From: Saccharomycopsis crataegensis
Lineage: Eukaryota; Ascomycota; Saccharomycetes; Ascoideales; Saccharomycopsidaceae
DNA length: 64,000 nucleotides
Assembly: GCF_037102585.1 (NCBI RefSeq)
Contig: NW_027043822.1
Coordinates: 955,001-1,019,000 of the forward strand
Direction: 5' to 3'
Position numbers and translations under genes: made by a program. The notes under the pieces are model-generated. The model did not search any database and had not been told where the DNA came from. It saw only the letters and a list, made by a program, of their open reading frames with translations. Of the stretch, positions 1 to 8,899 are shown in pieces (within the stretch, counting starts at the first letter, position 1; each line of letters starts with the position of its first letter).

Positions 1-188
1 GTTTCAATTGACCTTGGACTAAACTCCAAAACCATGTACCAGAGAATACTCTTCTTGATGCCAGTTTTCCTTTTCCAGAGCAGGTCCACCATCTTTTCAA
101 GAAACCGTACATGACAATACTGAGGCAACGAAGTCAGAAACATGATGATACAGGAGGCATCTTTGTCGAATTTACATAGAAGTGACAT
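1..188 (-). CDS. Partial unknown ORF running off the left edge (5' end only)
   Basis: On the minus strand an ATG at 188-186 opens a frame that stays open for 62 codons to the window edge. It begins MSLLCKFDKD and its last complete codons read FSPRSIE. A TGA lies in frame six bases upstream of the ATG, so this is the first possible start. The peptide is mixed hydrophobic and basic with no low complexity, and it is preceded by a 328-bp A/T-rich stretch that would serve as a promoter. I do not recognise the family. An open frame of this length can occur by chance, so it is a candidate 5' end of a gene and not a secure call. Confidence 0.35.
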   Translation of the reverse strand, partial: MSLLCKFDKDASCIIMFLTSLPQYCHVRFLEKMVDLLWKRKTGIKKSILWYMVLEFSPRSIE

Positions 189-516
189 GTATCAAAGTTT
201 TATTATATTACCTTATAAGTCACCAAAATTCAAACAAAAACAAAACAAAACAAAAACAAAACAAACAAATATAAATGAAATATATATATATATATATATG
301 TACACTATATATATCATATAGTACACCACAATCACCATTTATCAAATTGATGAGCCAAAACCGAAAAAAAAAAAAAAAAAAATATAACAATAAACAAATA
401 AATAAAGAAAACCTTAACTTTTTTTTTTTCAAACAACACTCAGGAAATTTTCACATCAATAAATATCGTGAAAAAAAAAAATCCCCGACACAAATAATCA
501 CCGATTATCACATCTT
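189..516. other. Intergenic A/T-rich spacer with CAAAA repeats and a (TA)9 run
   Basis: There is no credible coding sequence. It contains a CAAAA-type simple repeat (about 230-268), a TA dinucleotide run at 281-299, and A tracts near 365-380 and 472-482. It would contain the 3' end of the histidine-phosphatase-like gene and the promoter of the partial ORF at the left edge. Confidence 0.7.
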
Positions 517-3500
517 TCAAAATATATCATGACGACTGGTTTTATTGGAATTGGACACAAAAATGATCTTATCCTCCTTATTATCCCACACTTGGTCCTT
601 GTATCTTGTAACCGATGGAGGTTTTTTCCCCTTCTTGGTCTTGAAATCTTCAATCAATAATGCATTTTTGATACTATTATGATTGAGCTTCTTATTCCAA
701 TTAACGCTCGGATGCATCAAAGAGTCTTCATAAAGATCATCTAACAATGTGTCATCGGTAAATCCCAAATAGTCATCAGTGGATTTCACACTAGTAGTTT
801 TGGAATCCCCTGGCAACGAATTAATAGGAGTAACGGCCCGGGAATTCGATCTCGTTCTCCTACCAGCGGTCTCTTTGGTGCCGATTTTCGGATCGGGAAA
901 TAACCCTGATCCATGAGAATTTAGAGATTCAAAGAAATTGTCATAAATCGGACTGGTGAAATATGGCCGGAATACCGGTTGGTTAGGAATTCCTTTGTCA
1001 ACTTCTTTCTTCAATCTATTCTTTTGTTTGAGAATAGAGGTTTTTTGTACCGTGGATTTTTCCAGTTGTTTTTTCGCCAATTCATGATTCGGCGCCTCAA
1101 TGTTCAATGATTTATAACTATTGGTATTCTTGATTAAAATGATTTTATTATGATTAGTTGGACTGTCCTTGGTAGCTTTTTCTCCCGAATCTACAAAAGA
1201 TGATTCATTAGTACCGATACCACGATCCTTACCATTATCTTTATCAGTCACCGTCTTTGAGGCTATGCTATCCCACAAATATTCCGCACGATCACTAGCC
1301 CACTTTGGGGTAGTTGGCTCAACAATTTCCGAAGTATCGTTTCCTGAATCACTCGAGACATTGCCGGTGCTTCCATGAAGCTTCTTTTCTACTGGTAAAC
1401 TAATCGTCTCGAATCTCGATCTACCTTGTCTGTCAATGAATTGCTCTAGATCTTTTTTGCCCACTTCACTTTGCAATCCAATGATATCCCCAGTACTTCT
1501 ATTATCTTTGACCTTAAATACTCCATTGAATACTCCATTGCCATCTTCGCAATATTCATCCTCCGAGTCATTGTTTCCAAGGCCCAAATAATTTTCTGCC
1601 AAGTCGTCATCTGACGATTCAACAATCATTTCTGGGCGGTATGTCTTATCATTTTTCCGTAATTCTTTAAAACTAGCAGAAATTTTATCATCAGCAGAAC
1701 TACCAGGATAATTTTTTGCAGGTAGTGGCTTTAATGTTTCATTAGAAGCTCCCGGCACCACTAAGTTGATGTCATCCCCATCCAGAGATTCAACAATAGT
1801 TGGTATTTTCAAAGGAATAGAATTTGTTGGTACTTCCACAGAAGTTGGTAATTCTTGACTCTTCTGGGTTGTAGGAGACACTGGGTTACTCTTGTTATCT
1901 TCGGCATAATCCAATTCCGCTTCATTATCACTTTCAGAACCATCACTATCGGAATCATCACTATCCCCACCCAAATAAAAAGCAGCACTTTTAGATCGTC
2001 TTCTATTATTGACATCAACTTGAAGACCTTTGAGATTTAGCCCGCCGCGGTCTTGGAACGATTTAGAAGTGCTGATAGACGAAGTGCGATTCCAATTCAA
2101 TCTAAACGAGGATAATCTACTTTTCAAAAAACTATTACTGGAAGATAGATCAACGCTTTTCCGGTTGCGGTCTTTAGCAGTACTGATAACGTTGTCAAAA
2201 TTGAAGTTTCTTGGATTGATGGTATAAAACTCATCATCATTATTATCGTTATGGAGGGATGTTTGCAGAGATACCGATTTTTCAAATACCACACCATTAG
2301 TCATTCTAAAATTATTTTGATTATTATTATTATCCTCATTGGCCAAATTCTGTTGAGCAAAATTATAACCCCCAATGGCTAACAGCGAATCAGCTAATTT
2401 ATCGGCCTTTTCAGTTGCTTCATCATTGGTGTATTTAATTGGCTTGTTGATTTCTTTGGGGTCATTGGTGGTCAAAATGGTGTTTTTCCGATGTCTTTTA
2501 GATTCATCCACTGGGACCTCGAGTCCATTAACCAAGGTATGGGAACTTGAGTTCTTTTCCACCAAAACGTAATCTTCTGGTTCTGGGTAACTGGTAGGAT
2601 TCTTGAAAACGTCGAAATCAATGATTTTGTCATAATTGAAGTTCAGATCTTGATGATCGGGGTTGATTTTGCTGAAGCAAGGGAAATTTATATTTGAATA
2701 CTCCAAATTCCATTGTTTATTGGTACTGGAATTTTCCGCTGTGGCAATTTTCGCCTTGTTTTCCAAAAGGATAAACGAGCTCGGAGGTATGTCGATGAAA
2801 TTATATTCTTTGTGTGATTTTTGGCGAGTGGCGTTGCCATAATTATTCAAATAATTGTTTATTAAGCTTCCATGGGTTATCACCAAGCAAATATTAACAG
2901 TATCAGAGGATTCCTCTTGGTTTTCTTCAGTATAATAATCGATCAAATTGCAGGCGCCATTTAGGCATCGAGTGGTGAAGTTATCCAAATTATCGTTGAA
3001 AGAGCCATAATCTCCTAATCTATTCTTCTCCCAATTGCTATCATAACTAATATTCTCACGATTTTTTAACTCATTACAGAGCCATGATTCATTAGATTCC
3101 ACAAGGGTATTTTGAACACGGTCGCACTTACCATCATTAGTAATCACATTGGCAGAAAATGGGATATTGTCCGACAGTGCAAGTTTGAAAAAATAATCAT
3201 TATAATAATATTCACTAAGAAAATTATCGATCCTGATCATGAATTCCACCGGTTGTTGTATTTTTTCTTGATCAATAAGAGTTTTCAAATTTTCTATGGT
3301 ATAGAGGGTGGTTTGCAAACAGCGCTTGTACGGAGATGAGTGGATACAAAACTTGATAGGCTTTTGAGATCCTGAGAGACTGGTTCTTAACCCAGAAAAT
3401 AAGTGTTTTGCCAATAAGTAACATTGCTTATACGCCAAGTCACCAAATTGGGTCACTGGGTGGTCGATCAGAGAAACCCCCAAGGTATCACGTTGATCCT

Positions 3501-3828
3501 GTGTTTTGATGGTGGAAATGAACTCCTGCGTGATCGAATATCCAGGATCATTAGACAAAACATCGTATAACTTATGTAGTTTACTGAACTGAGTGTTATT
3601 GATGGTTTCCATGTATTTTTCAAGACATTTTTGCGTGACAAGGATCTTAACTAACAGCTGGTACAATCCATCATAGTTCTCCACTGGTGATGAAAATCCA
3701 TGCTGCCGACTAAAAGCTCCCAGGAGCTCATCGTCTAGTAGCTGTTCTAATAGCTGAACCAAACTTTCAGGCGAAAGACAATCCAGCCGTAATGAATGAC
3801 GAATCAATATTAGGCTGGTAAGTCTCAT
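517..3828 (-). CDS. Histidine-phosphatase (phosphoglycerate-mutase-like) domain protein with long disordered C-terminus
   Basis: A 1103-residue protein starting at an ATG (3826-3828). The N-terminal third looks like a histidine phosphatase superfamily domain. LILIRHSLRLD at residues 6-16 supplies the catalytic RH motif, here RHS where RHG is usual. SSPYKRCLQT resembles the second conserved arginine block, and LVITHGS near residue 319 supplies the second catalytic histidine. From about residue 400 onward the protein is polar and acidic, with many Ser/Asp/Asn runs, and probably disordered. The RHxxRxD pattern is more like the UBASH3/YNL108C type than glycolytic mutase. The substrate is unknown; phosphatase activity is inferred only from the two histidine motifs. 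S. cerevisiae relatives (YNL108C, Tfc7) are far shorter, so the roughly 700-residue tail is lineage-specific or very divergent. Confidence 0.65.
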   Translation of the reverse strand: MRLTSLILIRHSLRLDCLSPESLVQLLEQLLDDELLGAFSRQHGFSSPVENYDGLYQLLVKILVTQKCLEKYMETINNTQFSKLHKLYDVLSNDPGYSITQEFISTIKTQDQRDTLGVSLIDHPVTQFGDLAYKQCYLLAKHLFSGLRTSLSGSQKPIKFCIHSSPYKRCLQTTLYTIENLKTLIDQEKIQQPVEFMIRIDNFLSEYYYNDYFFKLALSDNIPFSANVITNDGKCDRVQNTLVESNESWLCNELKNRENISYDSNWEKNRLGDYGSFNDNLDNFTTRCLNGACNLIDYYTEENQEESSDTVNICLVITHGSLINNYLNNYGNATRQKSHKEYNFIDIPPSSFILLENKAKIATAENSSTNKQWNLEYSNINFPCFSKINPDHQDLNFNYDKIIDFDVFKNPTSYPEPEDYVLVEKNSSSHTLVNGLEVPVDESKRHRKNTILTTNDPKEINKPIKYTNDEATEKADKLADSLLAIGGYNFAQQNLANEDNNNNQNNFRMTNGVVFEKSVSLQTSLHNDNNDDEFYTINPRNFNFDNVISTAKDRNRKSVDLSSSNSFLKSRLSSFRLNWNRTSSISTSKSFQDRGGLNLKGLQVDVNNRRRSKSAAFYLGGDSDDSDSDGSESDNEAELDYAEDNKSNPVSPTTQKSQELPTSVEVPTNSIPLKIPTIVESLDGDDINLVVPGASNETLKPLPAKNYPGSSADDKISASFKELRKNDKTYRPEMIVESSDDDLAENYLGLGNNDSEDEYCEDGNGVFNGVFKVKDNRSTGDIIGLQSEVGKKDLEQFIDRQGRSRFETISLPVEKKLHGSTGNVSSDSGNDTSEIVEPTTPKWASDRAEYLWDSIASKTVTDKDNGKDRGIGTNESSFVDSGEKATKDSPTNHNKIILIKNTNSYKSLNIEAPNHELAKKQLEKSTVQKTSILKQKNRLKKEVDKGIPNQPVFRPYFTSPIYDNFFESLNSHGSGLFPDPKIGTKETAGRRTRSNSRAVTPINSLPGDSKTTSVKSTDDYLGFTDDTLLDDLYEDSLMHPSVNWNKKLNHNSIKNALLIEDFKTKKGKKPPSVTRYKDQVWDNKEDKIIFVSNSNKTSRHDIF

Positions 3829-4361
3829 GATGACGACACACTGATGGATCTCAGTTCCTCAATTTTTCTCTCTATTCGTTGAAGATTGATGGATAATTTT
3901 TTTTCGGGTCGCGTGAGCTGGAACTATGAAATGTCTCTCCTTCCTATTCGTGCTTGTATCTCCTCTTATAGATTCTGGTGGATGGTGGAAAGTACTGTTG
4001 TTGTCGATGAGGTTACCTCGTAAAGAATGAACGATGACCACTTTTTTTATTTTTTTTTTCTTTTCTGCTTTCTTTTTTCACATGCCAAATTTGTATCCAC
4101 TTACTTACGTAAGCACATAATATACGATATTCTTTTTAGTTATATGTATTTGTAAACATATATATATCTACATAAATAAATAGTTGCAATTTTTGAAAAG
4201 ATATTGTATTTTTCTTTCTAATTATTGCCATCCTACAAGTAATTATCATTCTCGGAGTTTATTTCTACCAGAAGTTCCTCCGGGTCCATTTCTGTGGGTC
4301 AATAGCCTAAGGGAATAATCTATTAGGTATATTATACTCTATCACTACATCCTCTACTCAA
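3829..4361. other. Intergenic region: promoter of the histidine-phosphatase-like gene and 3' end of JJJ1
   Basis: About 530 bp between two minus-strand genes. It is A/T-rich with T tracts near 4042-4075 and an ATATATAT run near 4158-4168. No convincing coding sequence or RNA gene is visible. Confidence 0.6.
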
Positions 4362-5534
4362 TCAGTCTAATCCCAAATCTCTGCTCTCTTTCATCATCTG
4401 TCGCTTCAATAAGGTCACCTCCTTTTTGTGCTTCTTGGACTTCTCATGTGCCAAAAACTGGTTCTCACTTTTGAAAGTCTTGTTACAAACAATACACTCA
4501 AATAATTCTACCTCCTCCTCTTCCTCTTCACTATCAGATCCAGCAACATCACCACCACCTATACGACCATTAGTCATGTCGTCTTGAATGGTATCTTCAT
4601 CTAACGACCTGTTTTGCTTGGTTATATCAATACCTTCGAATGCCTTCTCCAAATCTTCGGGGTCATATTTCTGCCAATCTTGCAACTCAAAATTCTCGTT
4701 CATCTTCATTTTTTCTCGTTCTAATCGAAGTTGTTCATTTCTTCTTTCCATTTCAATTTTTGCCTTTTCCTTCCTCTTCCGTTCTAATTCGTCAACCCCC
4801 TTCTTCACTCTTGGGTCTCTCTTTTTAACAAATGCCACAAACGATCTAACCGTCTCATTATACTCTTTCTTCGCATTATCTCTGGTCTTCTTATTGGTCT
4901 TTTCGATGGCTCTTCTGGTTCTTCTATCCATACTGCTGGCGTACCGATAATGATCTTTCCAAGAAAACGACTTTACCGTGCTGAAATTGCTCCAGTTAGC
5001 ATAAAACTCCCGCACTATTTTCTCATAATCACTATGCCCACTGCCAAATACCGGGTATTTCAAATCTTCCCCGACGTACCCTTCAATATCGTCGTTGAAA
5101 AAATTATAATCGTCCAACCCTTGCAGCTTTCCACTCGCCACTTCTTCGGCTGCCAAACTCTCGAATACTCGTCCGGCAACTTTGTAAAACCCTGCCACAG
5201 TATCATCATACCGACGATACAAATTAGGATCGAAAAATTTTAGTAAGTCCAGGGCGGTGATCCCAATATCTTCATCCAAATCCTCGCCGTCATCATCGAC
5301 GTTTGTCTCTCGCAATATCTGGTTTTTATGTGAATCATACCATGCTCGTTCTTGGGGATCGCTTAATACTTCGTAAGCTGCCTTGATTTCCGCAAAGATC
5401 CTGGTGGATTCATCAACGTTGTCGGGATTCTTATCAGGATGGTATTTGAGCGCCGCCTTACGATAAGCTTTCTTGAGCTCAGAGTCTTCTGCCTGTACTG
5501 AGACCCCTAGAAGTTCGTAATAATCCTGCTTCAT
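4362..5534 (-). CDS. JJJ1: J-domain co-chaperone Jjj1, short form with one C2H2 zinc finger
   Basis: The J-domain begins at the extreme N-terminus ([11 protein letters not shown]) and carries the HPD signature in [10 protein letters not shown], which stimulates Hsp70 (Ssa) ATPase. A charged, partly coiled middle region follows (about 200-300), then an acidic EEEEEE patch and one C2H2 finger (CIVCNKTF, then HEKSKKHKK) near residues 345-370. In yeast, Jjj1 acts in the cytosol in late 60S ribosome maturation, with Rei1, to release Arx1. I chose the second in-frame ATG (5532-5534) because known Jjj1 proteins start directly with the MK..YYELLGV block; an upstream in-frame ATG at 5570 would add 12 residues. 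At 390 residues it is much shorter than S. cerevisiae Jjj1 (about 590) and lacks the second zinc finger. Confidence 0.88.
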   Translation of the reverse strand: MKQDYYELLGVSVQAEDSELKKAYRKAALKYHPDKNPDNVDESTRIFAEIKAAYEVLSDPQERAWYDSHKNQILRETNVDDDGEDLDEDIGITALDLLKFFDPNLYRRYDDTVAGFYKVAGRVFESLAAEEVASGKLQGLDDYNFFNDDIEGYVGEDLKYPVFGSGHSDYEKIVREFYANWSNFSTVKSFSWKDHYRYASSMDRRTRRAIEKTNKKTRDNAKKEYNETVRSFVAFVKKRDPRVKKGVDELERKRKEKAKIEMERRNEQLRLEREKMKMNENFELQDWQKYDPEDLEKAFEGIDITKQNRSLDEDTIQDDMTNGRIGGGDVAGSDSEEEEEEVELFECIVCNKTFKSENQFLAHEKSKKHKKEVTLLKRQMMKESRDLGLD

Positions 5535-5629
5535 GATAATGGTTGATCGTATGGACAAAGTTCTCTTCATAGGCAGAGAATGTATTTGAAAGATTATTGA
5601 AAGTCTGCTCGGAAAACCGGTTGTAAATG

Positions 5630-5635
5630 CACGTG
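5630..5635. promoter_or_regulatory. CACGTG E-box upstream of JJJ1
   Basis: A perfect CACGTG palindrome followed by ATCACCGGTG, 96 bp upstream of the chosen JJJ1 start. CACGTG is the core site for Cbf1/Pho4-type bHLH factors in yeasts. Use at this promoter is inference. Confidence 0.4.
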
Positions 5636-5640
5636 ATCAC

Positions 5641-6884
5641 CGGTGGGCTTATAATAATACACAATGTATTATATATTATACATTACATATCATTTATAGA
5701 TATGGAGAGATTTGTTATGATGGACAAGAGATGTTTCGGACTATTTTTAGGGAGAAGAGGTTTCAAAAAACCTACGAAACATGTATTTGTAAACTGCAAT
5801 CATGTCAGTAGTTCTGTAAAATACATAGAAAATCCATAATGAACTGAGAAAACAGGTAAAAAATAACAGACAGAAGAATCAAAAGAAGATTTTAGTTACC
5901 ATTTAACGGTATTCAACTCATATTTATCAGAAAGCAGTGGACAATGTCTCATTTATATACTCACTTATGGTGGTGATCTTCCTCATTTTACTCTGCTCGA
6001 CGACTGATTATCCCCATTTTTAAATAATGTGAACATCATTTATAGAGTTACAAACCATTTGGTAAGAACTCAATCGTTTTTCATTCAATTCAGCCATATT
6101 TCAACGCCCAAATTATTTTTATTAAAGCCATGTGTTATTTATGATCCGTTGACAACGGAACTAAGATATAGATAGAAATATATGTGGTGTTTATTTGTTT
6201 CTTAGTACTTATCACTCTGTTGATCACAATTCTGTAAACTAGAACTCATATAGTAAAAGAATAAGTGATGTTAGAGAGCCACTAAATCTTCTATCGCTCA
6301 TTCCTGTTTGTTAAAAACCAAGAGAAAGTGGGTCCATATACAACTGATAGAAAAAGATATATAATGCTATTAAACATAATGACATTGTTCACTGAGCTGT
6401 ACCAAAATGAAAAGAAGCAATTGATATAAGTGTAAATTGGGGTCATAATGTATGAAGTCACCATGTATTTGTTTGATGCCATCAAAGTTGTAACTATCTC
6501 ATATTAATATTTTATTTTGCTGTCTTATTCTATCATCAATTATTATTAACTCATTATTGTGATTAAATAGACAATGAATCAATCTATTCTTTATTTATTC
6601 TTAATAATACATTTCTTACTGTGGTCATTCCTGAGTAGTTGTATCCCCAAGCCTTACCTCGAGTTAAGTAGTTAGAGACCAATTGTGATGGTCGCTATTT
6701 GACTTTTTCATTCGATATCCAATCTGCAGTCGGCATTTATGTGCATTGTTTACAGTATAATATATAATATATAAGGAACCATCTCTACATCTTTACCGGC
6801 ACTAACCGTTGCTACACATGATTATCGATAAAAGGTATAAATACAAAACCTGATAACGGTGATTGTCTCTTCTCTTATCATTGA
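5641..6884. other. Gene-poor A/T-rich stretch
   Basis: About 1.2 kb with no open frame that looks coding; the few short frames are antisense or of skewed composition. It probably contains the JJJ1 promoter at its left side. Near 6760-6840 is a TATA-rich segment that may be the decayed promoter of the pseudogene that follows. Confidence 0.6.
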
Positions 6885-7556
6885 CCTGACGTAGATATGC
6901 TTGATCACAAACGACAGAAACTTAATGGTATCGGTTCTCCCACAACCCTTAATAAATTGTTACCTATCGAAAGCTTACCTCGGGTTGATGGCAAAGCGTA
7001 ATTTCCTAGAAAAATTAACTTGGTGGGAAACTTTTTTTGTGAATTATGGTCTTTGAATAGTTTATCATTATACAATGTCCATGGCATAGTTATTGAAAGA
7101 CCAATAAAAGTTTTATTAGTAGTGCCACTTGAAAAATATGGATTTGCCCCAAATTTGGAATCATTAGAAGTGACAGCCAATGAAATTAAGAAGTTCACTG
7201 CTGATCTATGCAATCTTTCTAAATTGGATTGCAATAAAATGGAGAGTTTGAACCACTTAGAAAAATTATGAAACCTTCTAACATTGAACTTGCGAAACAA
7301 TACATTTTCTCTGATCGAGCAAATTTCTAAAGGAATCCCTCCGACAAGTCGAAAATTGAACCTGCTAATTTTCGACAAGAATCCGATCGAGGAAGCGACA
7401 AAAATGAAAGATTTGAAGAAAATTAGAAACTTTGCTGATGTGAAATGCTATCTTCATATTCACTTGAAACCCTTTTTGGAATTAATGCTAAAATGCCGGC
7501 TAAATTTAAGGATAAGATTCGATGGTGGACTGACGGCTAATCAACATGGTATATAA
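6885..7556 (+). pseudogene. Decayed leucine-rich-repeat protein gene (F-box/LRR family remnant)
   Basis: One plus-strand frame reads as coding across two in-frame stops (TAA 6999-7001 and TGA 7269-7271), and a further TGA sits just upstream at 6882-6884. The terminal stop is at 7554-7556. Between the stops the peptide has LRR character: LWSLNSLSLYNV, PNLESLEVTAN, LCNLSKLDCNKMESLNHLEKL, then immediately after the TGA NLLTLNLRNNTFSLIEQI and SRKLNLLIFDKNPIEEA. The repeat pattern continues directly through the internal TGA, which shows it was once one gene. No start codon or F-box remains in frame. The next ORF (8096) has an F-box-like N-terminus but few LRRs, so the two may come from the same family expanded here. 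Function lost. Confidence 0.6.
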
Positions 7557-8095
7557 ATGATATAAATGGGATTGGTGGTCCTACAAAAATTTATTTTCTT
7601 TTGAAACATGAGATTTCTCATTTAAAGAAGTAAAATGGCTATTTTGTTTCATTTGTTGCAACTCCAAGATAACAGTGAGTCATACGGCGGCTCCTCACAC
7701 AATATATATAGTAAATTTCAATTAAAAACCTCAATCTCGGCGAGGCCATTAAAGCAATTATGATATTTCTAGCCTTAAATGTTTCACAAGGTAACATTCA
7801 TTATTGAAATAATGATCATAAGTTTTTCTGCATTTATAAATTGAAGAATAAAACTGTGTGAAGAACATTTAAGTCAAAATCATTACTATCTGTACCATTC
7901 TGACTCTTGGTCACATATATGAGCGCTTCACAAGCAGCAGCGCTATCTTTAATGATTATACGATTGCTAGAACAATGCTCTGGTTGCTATCAACTTTATT
8001 TCTTTGTTATTTCATATTTCAATAAATAATAGTTTAATAGTGATTTTAATTACCGGTGAATCTTGTGAGACTCAAAGAGAGTTAGTTCATTAATC
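7557..8095. other. Non-coding spacer between LRR pseudogene and F-box-like ORF
   Basis: About 540 bp, A/T-rich, with multiple stops in all frames that I could follow. Nothing recognisable beyond a likely promoter for the F-box-like ORF. Confidence 0.5.
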
Positions 8096-8755
8096 ATGTC
8101 TGTTAACCTGCCGCATTTCCGGTATGACATTATACCAAACGAATTGACAATCAAGGTACTTAGAAATATAAGCCTTTGTGAGTGTTTATTTCTAATTCGG
8201 ACGCTCCCATCAAGTCACAGAACCTACCAATGTGCTGTGTTTTTGTTGCTTGAAACAGTAGAAATCTATTGTCATGGTGGAAATGAGAATCCTCGATGTT
8301 TTGAGGATATTTTTGAAATTAAAGATGAGTCTGAGACTGGGATTGATGAAATTACCTGTGATAATACAGGCCCATTGATTAGAATATTTTGCCTCCATCT
8401 CCCGAAGATTCTAAAATATCAATCTGCAATTAAAAAAATTGTGATATCTTGGACAAAAAATAAGGCGTTTGCTTGGAGACCTGCAATCTCCAAGTTGAAT
8501 TTATCGATTATTAGGCTGTTCTTGGGATGCTGCACCAGAGTTATAGAAGTTGAACAAACATGTGGTTTTGAATTCCGATATCCTAAGTCGACGGAAATTT
8601 TGAAAATTCTCTCCGTGGAACGAAAAGGAGAATATTATTCTTTACCAAAATTTGGACCTTCCCATATTAATTTAAGCAAGATAAATTACTCACCAAATAT
8701 CACGAAATTACATATTCGACTGATAAAATTCAAAAACACTCTCGCAGCTAATTAA
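8096..8755 (+). CDS. Small F-box-like protein
   Basis: A 219-residue ORF with an ATG start. Residues about 8-40 (FRYDIIPNELTIKVLRNISL and onward) resemble an F-box: a hydrophobic start, the P-x-E-L-x-x-x-V/I-L core, then a leucine-rich second helix. F-boxes bind Skp1 in SCF ubiquitin ligases. The remainder has only scattered leucine-rich segments (near 155-175 and 195-212) and no clear domain. Full-length yeast F-box/LRR proteins are usually 400-700 residues, so this may be truncated or decaying, especially next to an LRR pseudogene on the same strand. The assignment rests on pattern resemblance. Confidence 0.45.
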   Translation: MSVNLPHFRYDIIPNELTIKVLRNISLCECLFLIRTLPSSHRTYQCAVFLLLETVEIYCHGGNENPRCFEDIFEIKDESETGIDEITCDNTGPLIRIFCLHLPKILKYQSAIKKIVISWTKNKAFAWRPAISKLNLSIIRLFLGCCTRVIEVEQTCGFEFRYPKSTEILKILSVERKGEYYSLPKFGPSHINLSKINYSPNITKLHIRLIKFKNTLAAN

Positions 8756-8899
8756 GTATGGATGAAAAAAAAATAATGTCTTACGTGATAAATAGGAAGA
8801 GACATCTATTATTCTGTTGGATTAATTATCACATATTTAGTCTATTTATGTATCTATTATTTGGTATAAAATACTCTATATAAATGGAAATAATGTCTG

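Noticed and set aside
6905-7378. 157-codon minus-strand frame opposite the LRR pseudogene
   Set aside because: It opens at a TTG, has no recognisable domain, and the plus strand carries clear LRR repeats.
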